A stretch of 64,000 bases of DNA. Origin: Pythium myriotylum (lineage: Eukaryota; Oomycota; Peronosporomycetes; Pythiales; Pythiaceae). The notes beneath the pieces are model-generated. The model had not been told where the DNA came from. It did not search any database and saw only the letters and a program-made list of their open reading frames with translations. Below, piece after piece: positions 1 through 8,893 of the stretch. The stretch is taken from contig JALJCQ010000015.1 of NCBI GenBank assembly GCA_023091665.1, forward strand, positions 1,426,001 to 1,490,000, written 5' to 3'. Position 1 is the stretch's first letter. Each line of letters opens with the position of its first letter. A program made the position numbers and the translations under genes.

Positions 1-345
1 GATCAGGCGTCTCAAACTGAATTCCTTACGGCAGTCTTCAGCCTCCGGCTTCCACGAGTACCGCACAAAGTCTGGGAACAACCCTCCCTCAGCAAGTGTC
101 AACCGCACGATGACGACGACGCAAGAGGAGGTCTCTACCTGGTCCTACAAGCGGTTTGGCAGCAGTTGGTCTTGGAGACTTTTGTCGTCATTACTCCGTG
201 GCGCAATGGAGCCGCCGATCCGCAGCGAGCATGGTCACCCACGACCGCCAACGCAATCCACCGTGCCAGGTGCCAACAAGTCCTGGAGACCCTTTGCGTC
301 AAGTTCGCCAGACGCACGGATCTTCCGCCCTACGCGAGCAACTTA
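1..345. repeat. Left arm of a ~345 bp inverted repeat of retroelement origin
   Basis: This stretch matches the reverse complement of 1609-1955 nearly base for base, by eye well above 80 percent. For example, the segment around 30-70 (cagtcttcagcctccgg...) reappears inverted at about 1885-1925. Both arms encode the same degenerate protein piece just upstream of an RNase H domain (VLETFVVITPWRNG in the left arm). The arms are therefore most simply two copies of one retroelement coding segment in opposite orientation, not terminal inverted repeats of a DNA transposon. The left arm may extend beyond the window. Confidence 0.75.
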
Positions 346-963
346 GTTAATGAGATCCAAGGTCTTCTCCGAGGTCCTTCTGATCAGCCAGCTCTCCCAC
401 CTCTTCCCAACGAACCGACCCGAGCCCTCTACTTTGCTGGAGGTACCCGAGGCAACCCGGGACCCGGCGGAGCAGGGTCGGTCGTGATCAACCTTGACCG
501 GACAAAGAACACCCCAACAGTCCTGTGGAGTGCTGCGACGCGCCTCTCAGAGCCGACAACGACCAACACCTTTGCGGAATACACCGGCCTGATCACCGGG
601 CTCCAAGTCGCTAAAGAGAACCACTGGGTTAGTCTTTCCATCATCGGCGCCAGTGAATTGATTCTCCGGCAGCTACGTGACCATCGTCCACCCAAGAACC
701 CCACCCTCCTATCCCTGTATCGTCAAGCGAGAACTCTAGCGGACCAGCTCGACGTACGAGAATGGAACCACCACCTTCGAGCGCACAACCGTATGGCAAG
801 CTTGCTCGCCAACCTCGCGGGGGAGGACAACAATACCCACGTCTTCCATCCAACAAGCAGGCCGGGACACGCCGACCTGCCCCAGCTCATCGCATCCGAA
901 CTCCATCCCTGGCTTCTCCGCCAGGTTGACCCCCGAACGGCCGACCCTATTACTGCGAGCTGA
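166..963 (+). pseudogene. Degenerate retroelement RNase H domain
   Basis: The open frame is 265 codons. Residues 85-210 read as a type I RNase H domain, with a glycine-rich start (GGTRGNPGPGGAG) and the central TTNTFAEYTGL motif. Of the acidic catalytic set only the AEY glutamate remains. The first aspartate (normally FDGG) is Ala in FAGG at residue 91. The second (normally GDS) is Ala in GAS. The last (normally NxxAD) is Ser in NRMAS. Such domains sit at the C-terminus of retrotransposon polyproteins. No reverse transcriptase precedes it in the window, though the element could continue off the left edge. The frame stays open, so it is a young or partly protected relic, but catalysis is not expected. 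Confidence 0.75.
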
Positions 964-964
964 T

Positions 965-1000
965 AGCTATTAGAGTACGTAAATCGAAACTCAATAGACT
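965..1000 (+). other. Retroelement 3-prime tail, copy A
   Basis: Directly after the RNase H stop comes agctattagagtacgtaaat followed by ctcaatagact. A closely related string occurs at 37016-37049, and a shorter version at 1567-1588 after the second RNase H fragment. Recurrence at the end of separate relics suggests a conserved 3-prime end of this element family. Confidence 0.45.
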
Positions 1001-1149
1001 CCGCCTTCTCTCTCTCTATCAAAGAGCAGGAGCCGGGTTAGTCAGGTGGGAGAGGCGGTTGGTCAAGGGGGCCGCGGAGGAGGCTTTGAATCTCATCAAC
1101 TAGGCTGCTTGGATAGAATACGCGCGGGTGAACGTGACCAAGTAACCAG

Positions 1150-1533
1150 GCCGAATATCTGGGCCTCATCACCGGCCTCAGGGCTGCATCCGCTTATCGA
1201 TGGGCGGTCGAAGTCGTCGGAGACAGCGCGCTCATCCTGTCGCAGATCCAGCGATACCGGCCTCCGCGCAACTCCACCATTACGGTTCTACGGCTCACGG
1301 ATGCCCTTTCTAGGGTATCCGTGAGCTAGAGGTGACGGAGTGGCTTAACCACCACCTACGGCGTATAACAAAATGGCCGACCAAACGCTGCGAACACCGC
1401 CATGATTAGCCAAGCCAGGATCCAAGGAAGGCACACCAACCAACGTGCCCACCGCCGGAAGCTCGACGAGTTTCTCACCTCCGACTTCCAGGAAGGGCAA
1501 ACTCGCCACATCCTCCGCCATCTGAAGCGGTAG
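1150..1533 (+). pseudogene. Second RNase H fragment, frameshifted
   Basis: Reading from 1150 gives AEYLGLITGL, then VEVVGDSALILSQ, so the Glu and the GDS aspartate survive here, unlike in the neighbouring copy. The frame reaches a stop about 1324. A one-base shift then restores HHLRR and NKMAD, the C-terminal RNase H motif. A further shift gives the tail AANTAM to a stop at 1531-1533. This is a separate, differently decayed member of the same retroelement superfamily. The sequence from 1001 to 1149 is related decayed material with no readable frame. Confidence 0.65.
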
Positions 1534-1566
1534 CAAACAAGGTAGTTACACCCGGCGACAGGATTC

Positions 1567-1588
1567 ATTAACTTGCGATCCAATAGAC
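1567..1588 (+). other. Retroelement 3-prime tail, copy C
   Basis: attaacttgcgatccaatag resembles the tails at 965-1000 and 37016-37049 (shared core TTGCG..CAATAGAC). It lies 34 bp after the stop of the second RNase H fragment and just before the right inverted arm, so it probably marks the junction between two insertions. Confidence 0.35.
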
Positions 1589-1608
1589 CTCACCTTCAAA
1601 GTCAAAGT

Positions 1609-1955
1609 CAAGGGTTGCTTGCATAGGAGGGAAGATCCGTACGTCTGGCGAACTTGTAGCAAAGGGTCTCGAGGACTTGTTGGTACTTGTTGGTGTGGAC
1701 TGCGTTGGCGGTCTTTGATGATCACTCCCGCTCCGGATCCGCGGATCCGTTGCGCCACGGAGTAATGACGACAAAAGTCTCCAAGACCAACTCCTGCCAA
1801 TCCGTTTGTAGGACCAGGTAGAGACCTCCTCTTGTGTCGTCGTCGTCGTGTGGTTGGCACTTGTTGACTGAGGGTTGTTCCCAGACCTTGTGCGGTACTC
1901 GTGGAAACCGGAGGCTGAAGACTGCCGTAACGAATTCAGTTTTGAAGCCTTATCG
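1609..1955. repeat. Right arm of the inverted repeat
   Basis: This is the reverse complement of 1-345 with scattered substitutions. Read on the minus strand it encodes LETFVVITPWRNGSADPE, then a stop, matching the left arm protein. The similarity ends abruptly after the YASN codons, where the left copy continues into its RNase H. The right copy is thus truncated before the RNase H domain. Confidence 0.75.
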
Positions 1956-2027
1956 AGTTATCGTATAAGCCAAGCCGCGCGAAGAGATCCCTGATCCGTG
2001 CCCAGTGCCCAATGTCGCGTCGCTCCA

Positions 2028-2190
2028 TTGCAGGACCGCACGATGTGGTAGACTGAGCCACCGCCAGTCCCCGCGGCGTCACAGTGGGGGCAGCCCCGTC
2101 GGCCGTTGAGCTGGTCCCAGCCTGACAGACGCTAACCTTTGGTGCGCAAGAACGCCAACCGCTCCCGACTCGTACCGTTGGGAAGTCTGT
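2028..2190 (-). pseudogene. Possible reverse-transcriptase zinc-knuckle relic
   Basis: The minus strand between about 2095 and 2030 reads CPHCDAAG, then VYHIVRSC. This gives a C-x2-C...H-x4-C pattern like the zinc-binding tail found after the reverse transcriptase or RNase H of non-LTR elements. Upstream residues (FLRTKG, stop, RLSGWDQLNG) fit that context but contain an in-frame stop. Only this short motif supports the call. It may belong to the same graveyard as the RNase H pieces to its left. Confidence 0.35.
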
Positions 2191-2356
2191 GAACAGCGGC
2201 ACTTGGTCAGTCGCATCTGCCAGACGAGAGACGATTTTAATCCTCACTCGAGTCGTCAAAACAAGTCAAGCCAACACAAATGTCAAAAAGTACAAAATGC
2301 AATGCGATTTTCATCCATGTACAGTAGCTATGTATCCTCCGCTAGATCTATCGAGC

Positions 2357-5300
2357 TCATGCAGTCGTCGTTGGGGCCATCATGCCGCGCGCCACGCCTT
2401 GCTCCTCCGCCTGCTGGCTCGCGAACTGGTTGAAGATCTGCTCCAGCGTCGTCTGCGACACACTGTACTCGCGGATGTGCATCAGCGTCTTCACGCGCTC
2501 AATGCGCTCGAACACCTTCGACAGCTTCAGCTGCTCGTTCGACCCGCGGAGCTTGAACCGGCAAAAGTCGTTCTGTCGCTCCATCACCACCACGTTCTTG
2601 TTGCCGAACGACTTCGACAGGAACTCGGACAGCGCGTCGAAACGACGCTCCTCCACGAGCCACGAGCAGAACGCCGGCGCGCGGATGAACCCATCGCGCT
2701 CCAACGCCGCCGCCAGACTGTACCCCGTCGGGTGCGACGCTGTGATCCGCTCGGCATACTCGCGCGAACCGAACGCGTGGCACTTGTCTTCTAGCTCCAT
2801 CTGCGTCACGAAAGTTGAGCGGTTGTCATCGAACCCGCCAAACAGCTCCTGCGACAACGTCGCCAACTCCTCGGCGTCTGGCGCCGTCATCTTCACATCG
2901 AACACCAGACCGTCGCCAAAACGGTTCTTCAGGTGCTGCACGCTGCCCAAGCAGCGCATGCGGCCGCCCACCATGATACCCACACGCGAGCACAGCGCCT
3001 CCGACTCCTCCATGCTGTGCGTCGTCAGCACGATCGTCGCCGACTTGCTGCGCGTCGAGATACCCGCGATCACATCCCACATGAAACGCCGCGACACGGG
3101 GTCCATGCCAGTCGACGGCTCATCCAAGAAGATGATCTGCGGGTTGCCGATCATCGCGATCGCCACCGACAGCTTTCGCTTGTTGCCACCCGACAGACTG
3201 CCTGCCAGCTTGTGCTCGAACTGCGCCAGGTTCAGCTGGTGGATCTTGCCCGTCACCACGTTGTCCAGGTCGGCACGAGAGATACCCTTGATGCGAGCAA
3301 ACAGCTCCAGGTGCTCACGCACCGTCAGCAGCTCAAACAGCGCGTCGAACTGAGGGCAGTACCCAATCTGCCGACGCACGTCCATCTGCTGCGTCAAGAT
3401 GTCGAACCCACTCAGCGTCGCCGTGCCGGAGCTCGGCACCACGTCGCCCGTCAGCATCTTCATCGTCGTCGTCTTGCCCGCACCGTTGATACCCAGGAAT
3501 CCGAAGCAGTCGCCGCGCTTCAGTCCAAATGACAAGTCACGCACGGCCACCTTGCCTCCCTTGTACATCTTGCGGAGTCGCTTTAGCACCACGGCCTCGC
3601 CGTCAGCAGCGCCGCTCAGCACGCGCTCCGCCTCGCGAGCCACGTCAGCATCTTCTTCGTACTGTTCTTGCTCGACGCTGTGGTCACCAGAGGTCATATC
3701 CTTGATCTTGGGGAATGTCATCGCGAAGTCGATTCCCACAGCTAGGGCACTGTAGACGACGGCTGAGAGGACCAAGTATAGGAGCTCATATCCCATCATG
3801 TCTCCTCGGAATGGGCTCTTCTTCTCTTTATCACTCGACGTTATCGACGTCAAATCGTTCATTGTAAGGTTGAGCAAACCGTTTCCGAGGCAAAACAGTG
3901 GCGAGAGACGCCACAGGAATACGAGGTATTCATTGGCCTTCTGGGTCGAGCTAACAACATTCAAGATGAATGAGACGACCATCAAAATCATGCCAATGAT
4001 GAAGTTGAGCATGATCGTGTATGTTTGTGCTGATGCGTGCTCCTTGAACAGATATGACAAGCAGTATGTGAACGGGCAAACCGCCAAACCGAAGACGATG
4101 AACAAGATAATCACCGCTGGGAATGTTGAAGAGGAGCAGGTTATGCAATCATTGCCAGTCAGTGAAGAGATGTTGAACACTTGGATCATCACAAGTGCAG
4201 CCACACAAGGCACCACATACGTCAGGAGATCCCACAAATAGTTCGACAACCAGAAAGCGCCAAGCGAAACACCTGAAACAAGTTGCTGGTGTTTGGCGTT
4301 GTGGTCTGACTGTTTCTCCTTGACGAGGAATACCACGATGGAGGCAGGGAAGAATGTGAATGCGATAACGATGAATAGGCATGCCGCGAACGACATAAAT
4401 GAGCTGAAGAGGGCTTCACTTGAAGCACTCAAGGGTAGCGGGTGGCTGTTTACCTTCAGACTAAACGAAGAAGGCGATGCCTTACTCGAGTTCGAGGCGA
4501 AAAAGCGGTAAAGGGATTGATCCATCATTGCCTTAAAGACGGGTGCACCGTGAGTTGCTGTCGTGTTGACGAAGAGGTTGTAACCGAACACGTTCAGATT
4601 GCTTTCAGTGTGGAGCAAATAGGCACCGAGCTGGTTCGCAACGGCAGAGTGCCCATTCTTCCCATATCCGCGATCGTACAGGTTCAGCCCGAGGCGGAGT
4701 GTAGATTCCTCAGTTGAGCTGTTTGCCGGCAAGGCGTACTTGACTCCAAAAACCGTCGGGCTGAGTGGGTCGAGCTGAGGAAGTGTATCACTAACGATTT
4801 CCTGAGCTTCAGCCCCGGTAAAGACGGTAGATCCCATGACTGCACCACACCATTCATCAGCCCCAGACGAGCACAGAAACGACGTAACCGTTGGTTCTGG
4901 ATAAGAACCTGTCGTGAGCTCCAGTTTAGGATCGTTCTTTGTGGAGTTGCTTCCCTTGATCAGCGCAAACCCAACCAGCAACAAAAGAACCGGTAAAAGA
5001 GTGCTGAAAATGAGCATTCGCCGGTCTCGTTTAGCGATTCGAAATCGTTTCTGGAGCAAAGCCTGGAGATGGGAAAAGAAAATCCCTTCGTCTTGCCCCG
5101 TCTTCCTCGCACTGGTCCCGTCATCCGCGAGCACGTACGGGCTTGGGTCAGCTGGAGCAGTTCCTCGTGCACTCTTGTTCAATGTGTGCTGGTTCTCCTC
5201 GTCGCTAGCCTCAGCCACCTTGATGAACACCTCCTCCAACGTCGTCACCGACACACCATACGAAAGCACTCCCAGCTGCGATAGACGATGATCCAGCTCG

Positions 5301-8257
5301 CTGAACATCGTCGCGAAGATGTACGAGCTCTCCAGAGGCAACTGGAACGCGATCTCGCTGCCCACGTTGCTCAACACATTCACGTTCGGAACAAACGACT
5401 TGATCAGCTGGATCACCTCGTTGTCATTGCACGCCTTGTCGTCCTTCACCACCGTCAAGTTGTACCCAGCGCCGTATCGGTTCTTCAAGAACAAAGAAGA
5501 GCCGCAGCAACGAAGCTCGCCCTCCGACATGATCGCAATACGGTCGCCCAAGATGTCGGCCTCGTCCATGAAGTGCGTCGTCAGCACCATCACACGATCG
5601 TTGCGGTTGTTCAACAGAATCTCCCACGTGCTGCGACGACTGTATGGGTCCATACCAGACGTCGGTTCATCCAAGAACACCAGTGAACTATCGCCAAGAA
5701 GAGATATCGCCACCGACAGTTTACGCTTCATGCCACCCGACAACTCGGACGACTTCACATGGCGCTTCTCCGTCAAACCAACCTCGCGAATCTGCTTGTC
5801 GACGATGTCTTTCACCTCGCCCTTCTTGTACCCCTTGATGCATGCAAACAAAATCAGGTGCTCTTCCACAGTCAGCTCCCCAAACAGCACATCGTGCTGG
5901 AAGCAGATACCCAACGACTCGCGGATCTCGTCCATGTCTTCTGTGAACGAGAGACCCTTGAACGTGGCTGTGCCTGACGTAGGAGCGATCATTCCCGTGA
6001 GCATCGAGATCAACGTCGTCTTGCCTGCACCGTTGTGACCGAGCAAACACGTGATCTGGTCCCTGTACATGGTCAGATCCAGTCCTTTCACAGCGACCTT
6101 CTCGCCGCCTGGCACGGAGAAGACCTTGCGGATGCGTTGGACCACTAGTGCCTCGCCATTTCGCTCTTGCTCGCGGAACTCGGCGCCGACGGGCTCGATT
6201 GCGGCACCGTTCACGTCAACTGAGACCAACCCTGATTCTTCGTCGCCCGTAACAGTACCGGCTCGGTTAGTTTCTCTCGCACGACGTCCTCTCCAATACG
6301 AAGGTGAAACTGGGAAATACCAGGGGAGAGTCGTACCATAATCTTTGGGGATGACCTTTTCGAAGTACAATCCAAGGAGTGTGTAGAGGATCGTGTCGAT
6401 AGCGAAGAAGAGCAACGTCGTACTGAATCGGAAGTTTTCGTTGATGATGTTGATGTTCGAAATCGTAATGCCTTGACCCGTAGCTTCAAGATTTGCAACA
6501 ACCTGTACACCCAGTGATAGTGCAACTGGAGATAACAGACAACCGACAGTCTTGCTGCTTTCAGCAGTTTCGGCTGAGTAAGTCGTTGAGACGAAGTACA
6601 TCACGAAGAACACTATCATCCCAACGAATGAGCCAGCGCGAGCCTTGCTGAACAGAGTACTCATCATGAATGAGAATGCAAGCACGCTTAGACCAAACAG
6701 GTAGAAGAAGAAGAACATCAAAAGTGGTGAGCTGTTCGCGAACACGCCCATAACTCCAGCTATGGTCTGCAAGATGGCGCCAGCGAAGAGTATGATCCCG
6801 TAAGTCAGATACCAGGATAACACGATTGCCTTCTCTTTCACGCCGAGAATCTTCATGAACTCACGCATTCGAGACTCTTTCTCTTGGATAAAGACGACGA
6901 GAACTCGTGAAACACAATAGAGATAGGCCTCGACAAACACGATTGCGAAGACGTTCTTGACGCTGTCATAGAAGGATGACTTCGTGTAGCCTTCAACTGG
7001 AAATGGGGCCACAGCACCCCCCAAATAGGGCTGTGGAGCGTGGCGCAACGGTTTCAGTAGTGCCTCGACAGCTGAAGCTGGAGCCGCCAGGAGGGCGTCG
7101 GAGAATGACGAGGCTGTCGAATTTATCGACTTGAGAGCAAACTGAATTCGAGCATCGGCGTTGAGACTGGCTAGGAGTCGCCCGTCAAGTTCGTCTGAAG
7201 ACGCTGCCATCGAACGAGCATTTTGGCAGACTCCCGTAGTAGTCTTTGTCGCTGGGTTCCATTTAGGCATGCACGTCGCAAAACGAGTGACAAGTGTCTG
7301 GAGAGCCATGAACCCATTGACCGCGTATCTGGAATAGTAGTCTACCTTGATATCTTTCTGGAACGGATAGAACGGGGCAGGATCTCCAGTAGTCCGGGGA
7401 ATCGCTCCAAGTTCACTTTGAGTCATGGTTGAGTTCATCCGAATCGTGTACTCAATCGACGAGAATTCACCAATGTTAGCATCACTTGGCGCCTGATCGA
7501 AGACGATTGCGGCGTAAACGCGTGGATTGTCAAGGTCGCCTCCGTAATTAGCGCTCTCGACGTACGATTCCAACGCGTTGACGGATTCGAAGAAAACCAC
7601 ACTATCTCTCCACGAGGGAATGGCCGGGGCTGCTGATCCGTTTGAGAGCGCAATGCGCGGGTACCATTGATCCATGGTCTGCATGAAGTACTCGCGCGTG
7701 AAGGTCGTTGAGGGAGCTATGGCGATCTTGTAGGGGACAACTTTGCCTCCACACTCGACCGGGACTTTGTACGGAGACGACGAATTCGTGCTCACTTGCC
7801 CATAAACCGTGACACCGCGCCTGCAGCTTGCGAGGTCACTTGCTGAGAGCTCAAAGAGCCGGAGTCCGTCGTTCATGGACTGCGTACCGAGAGTAGCCAA
7901 AAGACCGGTGATGGATGCCTCGTGCATGTAAAACTTTGGGGCCGACATGACCAGTGGCGACGGGAATCTAGTGCCGTTCGGCTGGAAGAGATTGTATGAC
8001 ATGTCTTCACTCCAACCTGCGGGCACGTGCACCTCGCTCGACTGGTTTTTGAGCAAACTCAGCAGAATCACGAAGACGAACGGCAGCGCGACCTCGAGAA
8101 ACGTCGCCTTGGGATGGCGTTTCTTGAGCAGCCAGTTCTTCCACAGCAGCGACCGCACGTACGTGGCCGTCGTGCGTCGGGCTGAGAGTGGCGACTGGGC
8201 CCGCCTACCTTGCTGGACTTTGGCCATCTTGTCGAGGGCCGATGTCGAGCCGGGCAT
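2357..8257 (-). CDS. ABCA-type full-size ABC transporter, copy 1
   Basis: This 1966-residue single-exon protein has the duplicated TMD-NBD layout of ABCA transporters, which typically move or flip lipids in eukaryotic membranes. Each half starts with a membrane helix (about 55-72 and again near 1115), followed by a large glycosylatable extracellular loop and a helical cluster (about 430-630 in the first half). NBD1 has Walker A GHNGAGKTT near residue 740, signature LSGGMKRKLS and Walker B VFLDEPTSGMD. NBD2 has GINGAGKTTT, LSGGNKRKLS and IIFLDEPSTGMD. All ATPase motifs are intact. The C-terminus carries the SVSQTTLEQIF motif usual for ABCA proteins. The open frame begins with a TTG one codon earlier; I use the ATG at 8257. 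It is a close paralogue of the gene at 18959-24943, on the opposite strand. Confidence 0.95.
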   Translation of the reverse strand: MPGSTSALDKMAKVQQGRRAQSPLSARRTTATYVRSLLWKNWLLKKRHPKATFLEVALPFVFVILLSLLKNQSSEVHVPAGWSEDMSYNLFQPNGTRFPSPLVMSAPKFYMHEASITGLLATLGTQSMNDGLRLFELSASDLASCRRGVTVYGQVSTNSSSPYKVPVECGGKVVPYKIAIAPSTTFTREYFMQTMDQWYPRIALSNGSAAPAIPSWRDSVVFFESVNALESYVESANYGGDLDNPRVYAAIVFDQAPSDANIGEFSSIEYTIRMNSTMTQSELGAIPRTTGDPAPFYPFQKDIKVDYYSRYAVNGFMALQTLVTRFATCMPKWNPATKTTTGVCQNARSMAASSDELDGRLLASLNADARIQFALKSINSTASSFSDALLAAPASAVEALLKPLRHAPQPYLGGAVAPFPVEGYTKSSFYDSVKNVFAIVFVEAYLYCVSRVLVVFIQEKESRMREFMKILGVKEKAIVLSWYLTYGIILFAGAILQTIAGVMGVFANSSPLLMFFFFYLFGLSVLAFSFMMSTLFSKARAGSFVGMIVFFVMYFVSTTYSAETAESSKTVGCLLSPVALSLGVQVVANLEATGQGITISNINIINENFRFSTTLLFFAIDTILYTLLGLYFEKVIPKDYGTTLPWYFPVSPSYWRGRRARETNRAGTVTGDEESGLVSVDVNGAAIEPVGAEFREQERNGEALVVQRIRKVFSVPGGEKVAVKGLDLTMYRDQITCLLGHNGAGKTTLISMLTGMIAPTSGTATFKGLSFTEDMDEIRESLGICFQHDVLFGELTVEEHLILFACIKGYKKGEVKDIVDKQIREVGLTEKRHVKSSELSGGMKRKLSVAISLLGDSSLVFLDEPTSGMDPYSRRSTWEILLNNRNDRVMVLTTHFMDEADILGDRIAIMSEGELRCCGSSLFLKNRYGAGYNLTVVKDDKACNDNEVIQLIKSFVPNVNVLSNVGSEIAFQLPLESSYIFATMFSELDHRLSQLGVLSYGVSVTTLEEVFIKVAEASDEENQHTLNKSARGTAPADPSPYVLADDGTSARKTGQDEGIFFSHLQALLQKRFRIAKRDRRMLIFSTLLPVLLLLVGFALIKGSNSTKNDPKLELTTGSYPEPTVTSFLCSSGADEWCGAVMGSTVFTGAEAQEIVSDTLPQLDPLSPTVFGVKYALPANSSTEESTLRLGLNLYDRGYGKNGHSAVANQLGAYLLHTESNLNVFGYNLFVNTTATHGAPVFKAMMDQSLYRFFASNSSKASPSSFSLKVNSHPLPLSASSEALFSSFMSFAACLFIVIAFTFFPASIVVFLVKEKQSDHNAKHQQLVSGVSLGAFWLSNYLWDLLTYVVPCVAALVMIQVFNISSLTGNDCITCSSSTFPAVIILFIVFGLAVCPFTYCLSYLFKEHASAQTYTIMLNFIIGMILMVVSFILNVVSSTQKANEYLVFLWRLSPLFCLGNGLLNLTMNDLTSITSSDKEKKSPFRGDMMGYELLYLVLSAVVYSALAVGIDFAMTFPKIKDMTSGDHSVEQEQYEEDADVAREAERVLSGAADGEAVVLKRLRKMYKGGKVAVRDLSFGLKRGDCFGFLGINGAGKTTTMKMLTGDVVPSSGTATLSGFDILTQQMDVRRQIGYCPQFDALFELLTVREHLELFARIKGISRADLDNVVTGKIHQLNLAQFEHKLAGSLSGGNKRKLSVAIAMIGNPQIIFLDEPSTGMDPVSRRFMWDVIAGISTRSKSATIVLTTHSMEESEALCSRVGIMVGGRMRCLGSVQHLKNRFGDGLVFDVKMTAPDAEELATLSQELFGGFDDNRSTFVTQMELEDKCHAFGSREYAERITASHPTGYSLAAALERDGFIRAPAFCSWLVEERRFDALSEFLSKSFGNKNVVVMERQNDFCRFKLRGSNEQLKLSKVFERIERVKTLMHIREYSVSQTTLEQIFNQFASQQAEEQGVARGMMAPTTTA

Positions 8258-8306
8258 CAACTGGGGCGGCGTGGCGAGGCGGATCCGGACGTGAGGAGTT
8301 TAGGGC

Positions 8307-8322
8307 GATTTGCCAAATGAGC
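8307..8322 (-). promoter_or_regulatory. INR/FPR core promoter of ABCA copy 1
   Basis: On the minus strand this reads GCTCATTTGGCAAATC, a strong match to the Phytophthora core GCTCATTYBNCAWTTT. It lies 50-65 bp upstream of the ATG, the usual place for the oomycete transcription start, and supports the chosen start codon. Confidence 0.7.
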
Positions 8323-8893
8323 GTGGAATCGTCGCTACTGTGGGAGCGACATGTTGTCTGGAGAGTCGCTGGAGGTCGCCCATGCCCGCATGTCGGCCGA
8401 GCCGGGGAGCACGGCGCCGCTGGATTGGTTCATCTCTGTTTCGGAGGTCGGTAATCGGCAGATTATGGTCCCTCTCCGCCCCATGCGATGGGTACTGCCA
8501 CGGTTTCTGTCACAGACGGGAGGGTTATCTACCTCAAACGGAGTTACAGATTGGTCTATTATGGTGATTAATACGTTTTAACACCTCTTGGTTGGTAGGA
8601 ACCGGTCAAATGGCCATTTCTAGCCGCTTGATTGACTGCAATCGCGAGTCGCGCTAATCAATCTCTTCGCGTCTGCGTGACGCCCCCATGGGCTCCCACA
8701 ACCCCAATGGCATCAGACCCATGCGGCGCTGTCGTTCGTTACGCAACCGCCTCCCACGCTCCTGGATCTCCATGGTGAGGATGGTGGTGCCAGTTGGTTC
8801 AAAAAGACGATACCGGTATCTACCGGTACGGGTGTGTGGCGGACTGTTCCAGGACGCCAGCTAGAATAGGGCAGCGCTGTCCTGAAGCGATCG
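8323..8893. other. Divergent intergenic region between ABCA copy 1 and the zinc-finger gene
   Basis: These 571 bp separate two divergently transcribed genes. Besides the INR on the left and the TACCGGTA pair at 8812-8829, I see no convincing coding frame or RNA gene. Confidence 0.5.
8812..8829. promoter_or_regulatory. Twin TACCGGTA palindromes
   Basis: The 8 bp palindrome TACCGGTA occurs at 8812-8819 and 8822-8829, a 10 bp period that puts both on one face of the helix, 65-82 bp upstream of the ATG at 8894. This is the arrangement expected for a dimeric transcription factor bound twice. No factor can be named. Confidence 0.35.

Noticed and set aside
1936..2259. 107-codon minus-strand frame
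   Set aside because: The better signal at this place is the zinc-knuckle motif in a different frame, so this frame is incidental.
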